Below are positions 9,683 through 17,910 of a stretch of DNA of 64,000 nt, piece after piece. The notes under the pieces were generated by a model. The model had not been told where the DNA came from and searched no databases. It worked only from the letters and a program-made list of their open reading frames with translations. The translations under genes and the position numbers were made by a program. Source of the DNA: Mycobacterium sp. E740 (GTDB taxonomy: Bacteria; Actinomycetota; Actinomycetes; Mycobacteriales; Mycobacteriaceae); NCBI RefSeq assembly GCF_001672895.1, contig NZ_LZKP01000215.1, positions 1-64,000 on the forward strand. Reading direction: 5' to 3'. How positions within the stretch are numbered: position 1 is the stretch's first letter; each line of letters begins with the position of its first letter.

Positions 9683-11187
9683 ACGTCTGGGCGCGCGGTC
9701 GGCTCGCGCGGCTGACACCGCTGCTCGTCGGCATTCTCGGCGCCGTGGTGAGCCTCGCCGGCGCCGGGCGTCCGTCGTTCTGGTACGACGAGGCAGCGAC
9801 GATCTCGGCGTCCTACAGCCGGTCGCTGCCTGCGCTGTGGCAGATGGTGCACGACGTGGACGCCGTGCACGGCTTGTACTACCTGCTGATGCACGGCTGG
9901 TTCGCGGCTTTTCCGCCGACCGAGTTCTGGTCCAGGGTGCCGAGCGGGCTGGCCGTCGGAGCGACTGCGGCGGGCGTGGTGGTGCTCGGCAGCCAACTGG
10001 CGTCGAGGAAGGCCGGAGTGACGGCCGGCGTCGTCTGCGCGATCCTGCCGCGCGCGACGTGGGCAGGAATCGAGGCGCGTCCGTACGCACTGTCGATGAT
10101 GCTCGCCGTCTGGCTGGCGGTGCTGCTGGTTTTCGCGGCTCGGCGTGAATCCCGCTGGGTCTGGGCGGGATACGGCGCCCTGCTGGCGGCGGCTGTGCTG
10201 CTCGACGTCTACCTTGCCTTGCTGGTGTTCGCCTACGCCGTGTTCGTGGTGGCTTTCCGGCGCGCAGCCGTGCTGCCGTTCGCTGTTGCGTCGGTGCTCG
10301 CGCTGGCGTTGATGGCGCCGTTCGTCGCGGTGGTCGCCGGGCAGGCCAGGCAGATCAGCTGGATCACGCCGATTGGGCTGCGCACCGTCGAAGACGTTGC
10401 CGTGCAACAGTATTTCGACCGCAACCCGTACTTCGCGTTGTTGTCCGCGGTGACGGTGCTGGCGGCGATCGCCGTCTGGGCCGTCGTGCGCCGATCGAGC
10501 GTCGGCGAGCGGGAGGCGGTCGTGCTGGCGATGGCGTGGCTGCTGATTCCCACCGCGCTGATCGTCGCGTATTCGGCGGTGGCCGAACCGCTCTACACAC
10601 CGCGGTATCTCTGTTTCACGGCGCCCGCGATGGCATTGCTGCTGGGCGTCTGCATCACCGCGGTGGCCCGTCCGGTCTGGGTGACGACGGCGGTCGTCGT
10701 CGTCTTCGCCGTCGTGGCCGCGCCCACTTTCGTTGCGGTGCAACGCGGTCCGTATGCCAAGTACGACATGGACTACAGCCAGGTGGCCGACCTGATCTCG
10801 GCGAACGCCGCCGCGGGTGACTGCCTGCTGGTGAACGACACCGTCACGTTCCATCCCGCGCCGATGCGTCCGCTGATGGCCGCGCGGCCCGATGCCTATC
10901 GCAAGCTGGCCGACGTCAGCCTGTGGCAGCGGGCCGTCGACACCCGCGAGGTGTTCGACACCAACCTCATCCCGGAGGCGTCCGTCGGGCCGCTCGAACA
11001 CTGCACCGTCGTCTGGGTCATCACGCAGGCGGACCCGGCTGCGCCGGAACACGAAGCGGGCGTAGCGATTCCGCCGGGACCGCTGTTCGGCGGGACGCGC
11101 GCGTTCGCCGTGACCCACGACATGGGTTTCCGGCTGGTCGAGCGGTGGCAGTTCAGTCTGGTGCAGGTGATCAAAGCGGCGCGGTAG
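9550..11187 (+). CDS. GT-C fold polyprenyl-linked glycosyltransferase (GT39/ArnT-like membrane protein)
   Basis: A polytopic membrane protein of about 545 aa with roughly ten hydrophobic segments. The GT-C catalytic Asp-Glu lies in the first extracytoplasmic loop (SFWYDEAAT, followed by HGLYYLLMHGW), as in protein O-mannosyltransferase and ArnT-like enzymes using polyprenyl-phosphate sugars. The frame opens at GTG 9550 inside the GH16 gene. Between there and the first helix no ATG, GTG or TTG occurs, and the next GTGs (9745, 9748) would cut into helix 1, so the exact start is uncertain and a 133-bp overlap is implied. It ends 3 bp before the convergent hemerythrin gene. Acceptor and donor cannot be deduced. 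Confidence 0.82.
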   Translation: MAVRHPRLLVAGDLQPRGRRFGRRRSTPGPLSVGHARRLDPRLVDVWARGRLARLTPLLVGILGAVVSLAGAGRPSFWYDEAATISASYSRSLPALWQMVHDVDAVHGLYYLLMHGWFAAFPPTEFWSRVPSGLAVGATAAGVVVLGSQLASRKAGVTAGVVCAILPRATWAGIEARPYALSMMLAVWLAVLLVFAARRESRWVWAGYGALLAAAVLLDVYLALLVFAYAVFVVAFRRAAVLPFAVASVLALALMAPFVAVVAGQARQISWITPIGLRTVEDVAVQQYFDRNPYFALLSAVTVLAAIAVWAVVRRSSVGEREAVVLAMAWLLIPTALIVAYSAVAEPLYTPRYLCFTAPAMALLLGVCITAVARPVWVTTAVVVVFAVVAAPTFVAVQRGPYAKYDMDYSQVADLISANAAAGDCLLVNDTVTFHPAPMRPLMAARPDAYRKLADVSLWQRAVDTREVFDTNLIPEASVGPLEHCTVVWVITQADPAAPEHEAGVAIPPGPLFGGTRAFAVTHDMGFRLVERWQFSLVQVIKAAR

Positions 11188-11190
11188 GCC

Positions 11191-11745
11191 TCAGGTGTTG
11201 CGTCCGCTCAACGCGTCGCGCAGCCGGTCCACCAGACCTGCGCCCGGAGCGAGGATCTTGTTGGCCGGTGGATGGTCGGGCGCCAACGGATGCGGGCGGG
11301 TCGGTGCAATGCTCTTGGCGCGCTGGAACTTCTCGCTCAACTCCTGCAGCTGTTCGGGCGGGCAGGCGTCGCGGAGCTCGGCGAGCATGTCGTTCTCCTC
11401 GTCGCCGATATGGTGGCGGATCTCGCCGATGAGCTTGCGGACGAGTTCGTCGTACTCAGGGTCGTCGGCGCCGGCCTTTTCGATCGCCTTCATGATCTCC
11501 TCGGCCTCAGCGTGCTCTTTGAGCTCGTGATCGGCGAGCTCGTCGCCGTTGGACAGGACCTTGCGGGCGGCCGGGTAGAGGTACTGCTCCTCGGCCACCG
11601 CGTGCCGGACGATCCCGGCGATCACGTGGTCGACCAGATCAGGCTGGCTGTGCGGGTCACCACCGGATTCGATCTCCGTGAAGACGCTTTCGAATTCACG
11701 GTGGTCGGTGATGATGTCGTCGACGATGTTTCCGGTGTCTGCCAT
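11191..11745 (-). CDS. Hemerythrin HHE-domain protein
   Basis: A 184-aa protein with an HHE cation-binding four-helix bundle: His/Glu ligand sets are visible in TDHREFESVF, RHAVAEEQYLYP, DHELKEHAEAEEIM and RHHIGDEENDML. Family members bind a di-iron centre and act in O2, NO or oxidative-stress sensing. The start ATG 11743-11745 has GAGGAGG 6 nt upstream; the in-frame GTG two codons earlier lies inside that site. The last 45 residues are a Pro-rich tail outside the domain. The gene is convergent with the glycosyltransferase and 52 bp upstream of the selB end; no functional link with selenium is evident. Confidence 0.92.
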   Translation of the reverse strand: MADTGNIVDDIITDHREFESVFTEIESGGDPHSQPDLVDHVIAGIVRHAVAEEQYLYPAARKVLSNGDELADHELKEHAEAEEIMKAIEKAGADDPEYDELVRKLIGEIRHHIGDEENDMLAELRDACPPEQLQELSEKFQRAKSIAPTRPHPLAPDHPPANKILAPGAGLVDRLRDALSGRNT

Positions 11746-11797
11746 GGTCACCCTCCTCGATTGACGGGCGTACCCCGGTGCCCAGCGGCTAAACCGC

Positions 11798-13477
11798 TCA
11801 GCGCGACGTGCGGGTGCCGTCGGCGTGACGACGGGTGACCTTGAGCGCGTCGAGCCCTTCCAGCAGCGGCACCGCGACGCGGCGCGTGGTGTTCAAGGCA
11901 CGCTTCGCCTCCGCGACTGTGAACGGTTGCGGCAGCGCTCGGACGACCGCGGCCGCGCGGTCGTACGCATCGCGGCCGAGCACCACCCCGTCGGCGATCC
12001 GGGTCAACCGCTGCGCCCGGACCGCTGCTGCGAGTTCCTTTGCACCGAGCTGCAATTCGGCGAGCTCGTTGGCCTCCGGCGCGCGGAACGGCTCGGCGGC
12101 CAGCCACTCCTCCACCGTCCGCACCGCCTTGTCCACTCGTGCCGGCAGCTCCGCAGCCGGCTGCCGGACCACCCCGTCGACAATCTGCAGACCGGCACCG
12201 TCGAGCAACGCGGGCAGTAGCTCCGCGGCGGGCACGCCGACCTGCTGCCGCAACGTTTCCAGCGGCATACCGGCCGCGATGTCGTGTTCGGCGACCCACC
12301 GTGCGGCAGCCGCGACCGCCTGTTCGCGCCGCTGCGTCCACCAGTCGTCATCGATGACCCAATCGCCGACCCGCGTGCCGTCGGCGCCGAACCCCATGGC
12401 GCGCAACTCGTCCGCCCGCATGCACGGCGGTCGCCGGACCCGGCCGGCCGCCAGTTCCGCGCCTCGCTCGCGTGCGGCGCCGCGGCGGCGCAACGCCGGC
12501 GGTCTGACGTCGAGTACCTTGATGCCGGCGGCGATCCGGTGTTCGCCGGGGTCACGCAGCAGTCCGGTGTCGCCGATCCGAAGGGGCAGCGGCCGCGACA
12601 ACCGCAGCCGCGCGCCTACCGTGCCGAGCGGCCGTACCCGCACCGGCACCGCCGCCGAACCGATGTGCAGCACCAGTTCTCGGTGCAGTTGCCCGGATTC
12701 CCGCAGCAGCACGTCGATTTCGGCGGTGTCCCGCCATGCACCGGGCGTCTGCACGGTGTCGCCGCGACCGATGTGCCTGCGGTCGACTCCGCGCAGGTTC
12801 ACCGCGACGCGCGCTACGGCACCGACCTCCGACCCGTCCCGGCCGAGCGACTGCAGGCCGCGGATCGTGACCCGTCGTCCCGCATGCTCGAGCTCGTCGC
12901 CCACCCGGAGCGTGCCTTCGCCGAGTGTTCCGGTCACCACGGTGCCGGCACCGCGAACCGTGAACGAGCGGTCCACCCACAGCCGCACATCGGCGGCACG
13001 GTCGGCAGCGGGAAGCCCGTCGAGAAGCGAAATCAACGCTTCGCGAACAGCTTTGAGATCGGTGCCGAGGACCACCGGCACGGCGGGCAACCGCTCGCGC
13101 ACCTGGGTGATGGCGCGCCCCGGGTCCGCGAGGTCGGCCTTGCTGATCACCACCATCAGATGCCGGACGTTCAGTGCGCGTAGCGCGTCGAGGTGCTCGT
13201 CGGACTGCGGCATCCAGCCCTCGGTTGCGGCGACCACGAACATAACTGCGGCGACGGCGCCGACGCCGGCGAGCATGTTCGCGACGAACCGCTCGTGGCC
13301 CGGCACGTCGACGAACGCGATGTCCCGGCCGTCGAGCGTCGTCCAGGCGAAGCCGAGGTCGATGGTCAGCCCGCGGCGCTGCTCCTCGGCCAGCCGGTCC
13401 GGCCACATGCCGGTGAGCCGCTCGACGAGCGTGGACTTGCCGTGGTCGACGTGGCCCGCGGTGGCTACGACGTGCAC
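11798..13477 (-). CDS. selB: Selenocysteine-specific elongation factor SelB
   Basis: A 559-aa GTPase that delivers Sec-tRNA(Sec) to the ribosome at UGA codons marked by a SECIS. The EF-Tu-like part (1-360) shows the P-loop AGHVDHGKST (7-16), the switch motif TIDLGFAW, DVPGHERFV and ISKADL. The C-terminal 180 residues (from about LETLRQQVGVP) are winged-helix repeats that bind the SECIS. It begins at GTG 13477 and overlaps the 3' end of selA by 13 nt (GTGCACGTCGTAG contains the selA TAG), so the two are one coupled unit. It is slightly shorter than E. coli SelB (614 aa). Confidence 0.96.
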   Translation of the reverse strand: MHVVATAGHVDHGKSTLVERLTGMWPDRLAEEQRRGLTIDLGFAWTTLDGRDIAFVDVPGHERFVANMLAGVGAVAAVMFVVAATEGWMPQSDEHLDALRALNVRHLMVVISKADLADPGRAITQVRERLPAVPVVLGTDLKAVREALISLLDGLPAADRAADVRLWVDRSFTVRGAGTVVTGTLGEGTLRVGDELEHAGRRVTIRGLQSLGRDGSEVGAVARVAVNLRGVDRRHIGRGDTVQTPGAWRDTAEIDVLLRESGQLHRELVLHIGSAAVPVRVRPLGTVGARLRLSRPLPLRIGDTGLLRDPGEHRIAAGIKVLDVRPPALRRRGAARERGAELAAGRVRRPPCMRADELRAMGFGADGTRVGDWVIDDDWWTQRREQAVAAAARWVAEHDIAAGMPLETLRQQVGVPAAELLPALLDGAGLQIVDGVVRQPAAELPARVDKAVRTVEEWLAAEPFRAPEANELAELQLGAKELAAAVRAQRLTRIADGVVLGRDAYDRAAAVVRALPQPFTVAEAKRALNTTRRVAVPLLEGLDALKVTRRHADGTRTSR

Positions 13478-14745
13478 GCCAGCACCGCCCGGGCGAGCAG
13501 GTGGTCGTCGCCGGGGGCCACCGTGCGCAGGTCGAGCAGGCAGCGGCCGCCCTCCAGCCGCCCCACCACCGTCGGTGTGCCGGTACGCAGCGGCGCGGCG
13601 TAGGACTCCGGCAGGCTGACGGCGGCGCTCGGCAGCGCCACGTCGGGCGCACCGCCGCCGCCGACCGCGGCGACGCAGTCGACGGCTTGCGCTCCGGGAA
13701 GTTGGGCGGCCAGCGCCTGCGCCCGCGCTCGCAGGTTCGCGACGTCGGCGTCGAGCGCCTGCGCGACGGGTGTCGGCGGGCCGACGAGCGTCGCCTCCAA
13801 CGCCGCCAGGGTGAGCTTGTCGACCCGCAGTGCCCGCGCCGCCGGATGCCGTCGCAGCCGTTCGATGAGGTCGCCCGCCCCGAACAACAGGCCCGCCTGG
13901 GGGCCGCCGAGCAGCTTGTCGCCGCTGGCGGTGACGAGGTCGGCGCCGTCGCGCAGCATGGTCGTGGCATCCGGCTCGTCGGGCAGCAGCGGGTGCGGGG
14001 TGAGCAGGCCAGAGCCGATGTCGGCGACCAGCGGCACGCCCAGCCCGGCGAGTTCGGGCACGCCGACCGTCGACGTGAACCCGCTGACCGAGTAATTCGA
14101 CGGGTGCACCTTGAGGATGAAACCGGTGCCGGGCCCGAGCGCGTCGACGTAGTCGCGCAGATGGGTGCGATTGGTGGTGCCGACCTCGCGGATGCGCGAG
14201 CCGGTCGACTCCATCAGCTCGGGCAGCCGGAACCCGTCGCCGATCTCGATCAGCTCGCCGCGGCTGACGACAATCTCCTTACCCGGCGCCAAGGTCATCG
14301 CGGTGAGCAGCAGCGCGGCCGCGTTGTTGTTGACGACGTGCACGCCTTGCGCGGCGGGAACGGCGTGAGCCAGCGCGGCGAGCGCACCGCGACCGCGTCG
14401 GGCCCTACGGCCGGTCTCGAGGTCGAACTCGACGTCGGTCGCGCCGCTCGCGGTGACGATCGCGTCGACGGCGGCCTGTGACAGCGGCGCCCGCCCGAGG
14501 TTGGTGTGCACGACCACACCCGTGGCGTTGATGACCGGGCGCAGGTTGGCCGCGCTGACCGGCAGCGCCGCGACCGCGTCGTCGGCAACCCGCTCGGGTT
14601 CGATCTCACCGGACCGCGCCCGCTGTTGAGCTTGCGCGACAACGCTTTTGACAAGCGTGCGCCCGAGGATTCGCGACGCCTCGACGAGGCGGGGATCGGC
14701 GAGCAGCGCGTCGGTGCGCGGCACCCGCCGTCGCGGATCGGTCAT
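13465..14745 (-). CDS. selA: L-seryl-tRNA(Sec) selenium transferase SelA
   Basis: A 426-aa PLP enzyme converting Ser-tRNA(Sec) to Sec-tRNA(Sec) with selenophosphate. Visible hallmarks are NATGVVVHTNLGRAPL, the NNNAAALLL loop, the phosphate-binding SRGELIEIGDGFR and the PLP lysine in SGDKLLGGPQAG (Lys277 from the ATG). The start is ATG 14743-14745; an in-frame GTG lies six codons upstream. It is the first gene of the selA-selB unit, divergent from the DUF488 gene with only about 45 bp between. Confidence 0.96.
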   Translation of the reverse strand: MTDPRRRVPRTDALLADPRLVEASRILGRTLVKSVVAQAQQRARSGEIEPERVADDAVAALPVSAANLRPVINATGVVVHTNLGRAPLSQAAVDAIVTASGATDVEFDLETGRRARRGRGALAALAHAVPAAQGVHVVNNNAAALLLTAMTLAPGKEIVVSRGELIEIGDGFRLPELMESTGSRIREVGTTNRTHLRDYVDALGPGTGFILKVHPSNYSVSGFTSTVGVPELAGLGVPLVADIGSGLLTPHPLLPDEPDATTMLRDGADLVTASGDKLLGGPQAGLLFGAGDLIERLRRHPAARALRVDKLTLAALEATLVGPPTPVAQALDADVANLRARAQALAAQLPGAQAVDCVAAVGGGGAPDVALPSAAVSLPESYAAPLRTGTPTVVGRLEGGRCLLDLRTVAPGDDHLLARAVLACTS

Positions 14746-14789
14746 GGAGCCATCATGGCGCACCGGCGGTGATCGGGTACACCGATGTC

Positions 14790-15314
14790 ATGTTGACATC
14801 GGTGGGGCACGGTGCGCTGGACAAGGCGGCGCTGGCAGGGTTGTTGACGGATGCTGGCGTCGAAGCGCTGGTCGACATCCGCCGGTACCCCAACAGCAGG
14901 CACAACCCTGACGTCGAGACGGCCGCGATCGCCGAGTGGACGCGAGAGGCCGGCCTGGATTACCGCTGGGAGCAGCGGTTGGGTGGGCGCCGGAGCCTGC
15001 CGAGCGGCGCGGAGATCGAGGACCCGTGGTGGCGGGTCAAGCAGTTCGCCGCCTACGCCGCCTACACCCGCACCGACGCGTTCGCCGACGCGCTGGGCGA
15101 ACTCGTCGAGCAGTCGCGGCGGCAGCACACCGCGATGATGTGCAGCGAGTCGGTGTGGTGGCGCTGCCACCGGCGCATCGTCGCCGACGTGGCGGTACTG
15201 AAGTTTTCGGTGACGGTCGGGCATCTCATGCACGACGGCCGGATCGTCGCGCACACACCGTCGGAAGGCGCGCGGATCCGCGACGACGGCCTGGTCGTGT
15301 GGGACGCGGTCTGA
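14790..15314 (+). CDS. DUF488 family protein
   Basis: A 174-aa member of DUF488: LTSVGHGALDKAALAGLL, VDIRRYPNSRHNP, LGGRR, the C-terminal MCSESVWWRCHRRIVAD Cys/Trp/His motif and HLMHDG. The family's biochemical role is not settled; the conserved CxE...CHR pattern suggests a redox or metal site. ATG 14790 places the family motif TSVGHG at the very N-terminus; GTG 14769 would add seven residues. It sits between selA and tRNA-Sec, a placement that may be only positional. Confidence 0.88.
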   Translation: MLTSVGHGALDKAALAGLLTDAGVEALVDIRRYPNSRHNPDVETAAIAEWTREAGLDYRWEQRLGGRRSLPSGAEIEDPWWRVKQFAAYAAYTRTDAFADALGELVEQSRRQHTAMMCSESVWWRCHRRIVADVAVLKFSVTVGHLMHDGRIVAHTPSEGARIRDDGLVVWDAV

Positions 15315-15324
15315 TCGGCGCCCG

Positions 15325-15420
15325 TGGCGGAGGCGGACGGGAATCGAACCCGCCAGCGACAGGATCTGCCGCTCAGCGATTTTGAAGACCGCGCCGGTCA
15401 CCAGACCGAATACGCCTCCC
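15325..15420 (-). tRNA. selC: tRNA-Sec (anticodon UCA)
   Basis: Read on the minus strand: acceptor strand GGAGGCG (15419-15413) pairs with CGCCTCC near the 3' end, with discriminator G and an encoded CCA at 15325-15327. The D arm has a 5-6 bp stem (CGGTC/GACCG) with a 4-nt TGGT loop, typical of tRNA-Sec. The anticodon stem GCGGT/ATCGC closes the loop CTTCAAA with UCA. A 7-bp long variable arm (AGCGGCA/TGTCGCT) and a T arm with GTTCGATTC follow. The UCA anticodon, long extra arm and short D loop identify tRNA-Sec rather than tRNA-Ser. Confidence 0.96.
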
Positions 15421-15436
15421 TGGCCACGGTCCGATC

Positions 15437-16462
15437 ATGCCAGGCAGCATGGAGGCTGTGACCGAGCAGACGACCTTCCGACTGACCCAGTACGCCCACG
15501 GCGGCGGCTGCGCATGCAAGATCCCGCCCGGCGAACTCGAGGAGGTCGTGCGCGGGCTGGTCAATGCCGCGCCGCAGAACCCCGTCGGTGAACTGCTCGT
15601 CGGCCTCGACGACGGTGACGACGCAGCCGCGGTGCGCATCGACGGCGGGGTGGCGCTGATCGCGACGACGGACTTCTTCACCCCGGTCGTCGACGACGCC
15701 TACGACTGGGGCCGGATCGCGGCGACCAACGCGCTGTCGGATGTGTACGCGATGGGCGGGCGCCCGGTCGTCGCGGTGAACCTGCTGGGCTGGCCGCGCG
15801 ACGTGCTGCCGTTCGAGTTGGCGACCGAGGTGCTGCGCGGTGGCATGGACGTGTGCGCGGCTGCGGGCTGCCATCTGGCCGGCGGGCACAGCGTCGACGA
15901 TCCGGAGCCGAAGTACGGTCTGGCCGTCACCGGTATCGCGGACCCGAATCGGTTGCTGCGCAACGACTCCGGTAAGCCGGGGGTGCCGCTGTCGCTGACG
16001 AAGCCGCTCGGGGTGGGGGTTCTCAACACCAGGCACAAGTCGACTGGCGAGACGTTTCCGACGGCCGTCGAGGTGATGACCACGTTGAACGCCGACGCCG
16101 CTGCGGCCGCTCTCGCGGCGGGTGTCGAATGTGCCACGGACGTAACGGGTTTCGGGCTGCTCGGGCATCTGCACAAGTTGGCCCGCGCCAGCGGCGTCAC
16201 CGCGGTGCTCGACAGTAGCGCGGTGCCCTACATCGACGGCGCGCGCGACGCGCTGGCGGCGGGCTACGTCAGCGGCGGGACGCGGCGCAATCTCGACTGG
16301 GTCGCCCCGCACGTCGACCTGTCGGCGGTCGACGAGGACGAGGCGCTGCTGCTGGCGGATGCGCAGACCTCGGGCGGCCTCCTGCTCGCCGGCGAGATTC
16401 CCGGCGCGCCCGTCATCGGCGAACTAGTGCCCCGCGGCGAGTACACGATCGTCGTGCGCTGA
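15437..16462 (+). CDS. selD: Selenide, water dikinase (selenophosphate synthase) SelD
   Basis: A 341-aa ATP-dependent enzyme making selenophosphate for SelA. The N-terminal LTQYAHGGGCACKIPP holds the catalytic Cys (equivalent to E. coli Cys17; not Sec here) and Lys. GLDDGDDAAA, TTDFFTPVVDDAYDWGRIAA, LAGGHSVDDPEPKYGLAVTG and TDVTGFGLLGHL are the AIRS/PurM-like motifs. The start is uncertain: ATG 15437 is used, but ATG 15449 and GTG 15458 are in frame, and the last gives an N-terminus of E. coli length. It is divergent from tRNA-Sec and ends 12 bp before the convergent lipoprotein gene. Confidence 0.95.
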   Translation: MPGSMEAVTEQTTFRLTQYAHGGGCACKIPPGELEEVVRGLVNAAPQNPVGELLVGLDDGDDAAAVRIDGGVALIATTDFFTPVVDDAYDWGRIAATNALSDVYAMGGRPVVAVNLLGWPRDVLPFELATEVLRGGMDVCAAAGCHLAGGHSVDDPEPKYGLAVTGIADPNRLLRNDSGKPGVPLSLTKPLGVGVLNTRHKSTGETFPTAVEVMTTLNADAAAAALAAGVECATDVTGFGLLGHLHKLARASGVTAVLDSSAVPYIDGARDALAAGYVSGGTRRNLDWVAPHVDLSAVDEDEALLLADAQTSGGLLLAGEIPGAPVIGELVPRGEYTIVVR

Positions 16463-16473
16463 GCGGGCTGCGG

Positions 16474-16899
16474 TCAGTTACCCCCGCCGCCCGCACCGCC
16501 GGCGCCACCACCACCAGCACCGCCGGAACCGCCACCCGATCCGTTTCCGCCCGCAGGCCCACCGACACCCTCCTGGTTCGGGTTGCCCCCGCCGGGCGCG
16601 GTCACCGTCGGCGCGACACTCATGTTCGGGCCGCGGGTCACCGAACTCGGGCCCTGGTTGTCGGCCGGTGCCTGCTGCGGAGCTTCGCCGGCCGACGGGG
16701 CGGCAGATGTGGAGACCGGCGCCTGGCCCGTCGGTGAGGACGGGACAGCAGCGGTGGTCGACGGGGTCGTCGTGACAGTTTTCGTCGAGGTCGTCGGTGC
16801 TTCGTCGGCTTTGTCGCTGTTGCAGGCGGCCAGCGACCCGGCCGTCAGAACGGCAGCCGCGCAACACACGACGCGTCGGGTAAAGCGGGATGAGTTCAT
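16474..16899 (-). CDS. Gly/Pro/Thr-rich lipoprotein of unknown function
   Basis: A 141-aa predicted lipoprotein. The N-terminus MNSSRFTRRVVCCAAAVLTAG is a basic plus hydrophobic signal ending in the lipobox SLAAC, so it should be lipidated and held on the outer face of the membrane. The mature chain is low complexity: a Thr/Ser/Pro/Ala linker, then a Gly-rich tail of GGGSGGAGG-type repeats. The start ATG 16899 has AAGGAG 6 nt upstream; the frame continues 33 codons further without such a site. No known domain is seen; a cell-wall spacer is possible. Confidence 0.8.
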   Translation of the reverse strand: MNSSRFTRRVVCCAAAVLTAGSLAACNSDKADEAPTTSTKTVTTTPSTTAAVPSSPTGQAPVSTSAAPSAGEAPQQAPADNQGPSSVTRGPNMSVAPTVTAPGGGNPNQEGVGGPAGGNGSGGGSGGAGGGGAGGAGGGGN

Positions 16900-16979
16900 C
16901 AATGCTCCTTCGAGGTCGGCAAGCGCCGAGTTCCCGAGTACTGCACTGACAAACGTTCGCGCCGAGATCCGTTCGACGG

Positions 16980-17456
16980 TCAGGCCCGGATCGCCCACGC
17001 CGAGCTGTCGGCTCGGGCGGCGCGGATGACGGTGTCAGCGGCTTCACACCATTGGCTGTCTCGCGCCGAGCCGGAATTCGGCCTACCCACCGCGCAGCGC
17101 ATCACCATCGCGCCGAGTGCAGGCGTCGTCATGTGCGGAACGACAAGGAGTTTGGCCGAAGCCGTGCGTCCGACGACCAACATCAGCCGATGCGGCCTGC
17201 GCGGAGCAGGCGTCTTCGAACGACTGTGGGAGAGAATCGAGTTGAAGTCCAGGGTGGCCTCGGTGGACGCCCAGTTCACCCGCAGGTCGACGACCTCGCC
17301 GAGCGTCTTGTGCAGTGTTTCGACGAGCTCGGGCAGTTCGCCGGCCACCGACCCGGTGTGCGGCCACCAGGCGCCGTCGATGTCAGATCCGAGTGTGTGC
17401 GCCAGCACGAGGCGGACGGGCCGGGCCAGTCGACGCGCACCCGTCAGGCCGTTCAT
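16980..17456 (-). CDS. DUF5994 family protein
   Basis: A 158-aa protein with the actinobacterial DUF5994 pattern: RLVLAHTLGSDIDGAWWPHTG, ELPELVETLHKTLGEVVDLRVNW, then RPHRLMLVVG and the C-terminal ARDSQWCEAADTVIRAAR. No function is established for the family. The chosen start ATG 17454-17456 overlaps the TGA of the small upstream ORF (ATGA), which explains the absence of an own ribosome site. The open frame runs 66 codons further upstream but there encodes an Arg-rich shadow of the small ORF. Confidence 0.78.
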   Translation of the reverse strand: MNGLTGARRLARPVRLVLAHTLGSDIDGAWWPHTGSVAGELPELVETLHKTLGEVVDLRVNWASTEATLDFNSILSHSRSKTPAPRRPHRLMLVVGRTASAKLLVVPHMTTPALGAMVMRCAVGRPNSGSARDSQWCEAADTVIRAARADSSAWAIRA

Positions 17457-17593
17457 GCCGACGGGGTGGCGGCAGACGAATCCCGTTCGGGACGATCGGA
17501 GAACACGGGGTTGGTCACGGGTTCGGAGGAATCGTCGTCGCTCGCGACGAACTGAGGTTTCTGAGGGTGGGAGAACAAGTCGTGTGACTGCAT
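17453..17593 (-). CDS. Small acidic protein, 46 aa, coupled to the DUF5994 gene
   Basis: ATG 17591-17593 opens a 46-codon frame ending at TGA 17453-17455, which overlaps the DUF5994 start as ATGA. A GAAGGA ribosome site lies 8 nt upstream. The product is polar and acidic with no membrane segment (MQSHDLFSHPQKPQF..., then an SDDDSSEP patch) and probably unstructured. The overlap plus ribosome site argue for a real gene; no homologue is known to me. It may act as a leader cistron or partner of DUF5994. Confidence 0.6.
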   Translation of the reverse strand: MQSHDLFSHPQKPQFVASDDDSSEPVTNPVFSDRPERDSSAATPSA

Positions 17594-17716
17594 GGAGCAG
17601 GTCCTTCGTTACGTTCCGCTGCGGCCGACTTGAAAACGTGGCGCGCGGTATCAAATCGCAGACCCATCGTCATCCGTGAAGTCTGTCGACGGCTGCTAAC
17701 CAGAGAAGGTCTACGT

Positions 17717-17794
17717 TCAGACTACCCGGTGCAGTTCGTGCCGTGTCAGCCGACCGGCCGCCAGCGCTTCACTGCCGATGAACGCCTCCGCCAT
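17717..17794 (-). pseudogene. 5' remnant of a DUF559-type (endonuclease-fold) gene
   Basis: A 25-codon frame (MAEAFIGSEALAAGRLTRHELHRVV, then TGA) reproduces the highly conserved N-terminus of mycobacterial DUF559 proteins (typically M-x-E-x-FIGSEA-x-A-x-GRLTR-x-EL), and then stops. Nothing downstream in any frame continues that protein, so this looks like a decayed fragment. It lies in the roughly 320-bp space between the small ORF and the kinase-sensor gene, which otherwise shows no gene. Confidence 0.55.
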
Positions 17795-17910
17795 GGGCGC
17801 AGGGCGCCAGGACGGCCTGACATCTCCGATGAGATTGCACCCACGCAGAGAAGATGCGAGTAGCGGCCTGCGTGAGTGCAATAGAAACGCGAACGGGCGG
17901 GCACCGCTGT

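Noticed and set aside
15325..15420. tRNA-Ser
   Set aside because: The anticodon is UCA reading UGA, the D loop has 4 nt, and sel genes flank it; Ser tRNAs do not fit.
17630..17863. 77-codon plus-strand ORF in the kinase-DUF5994 gap
   Set aside because: Arg-rich, no ribosome site, antisense to the DUF559 remnant, no recognisable domain.
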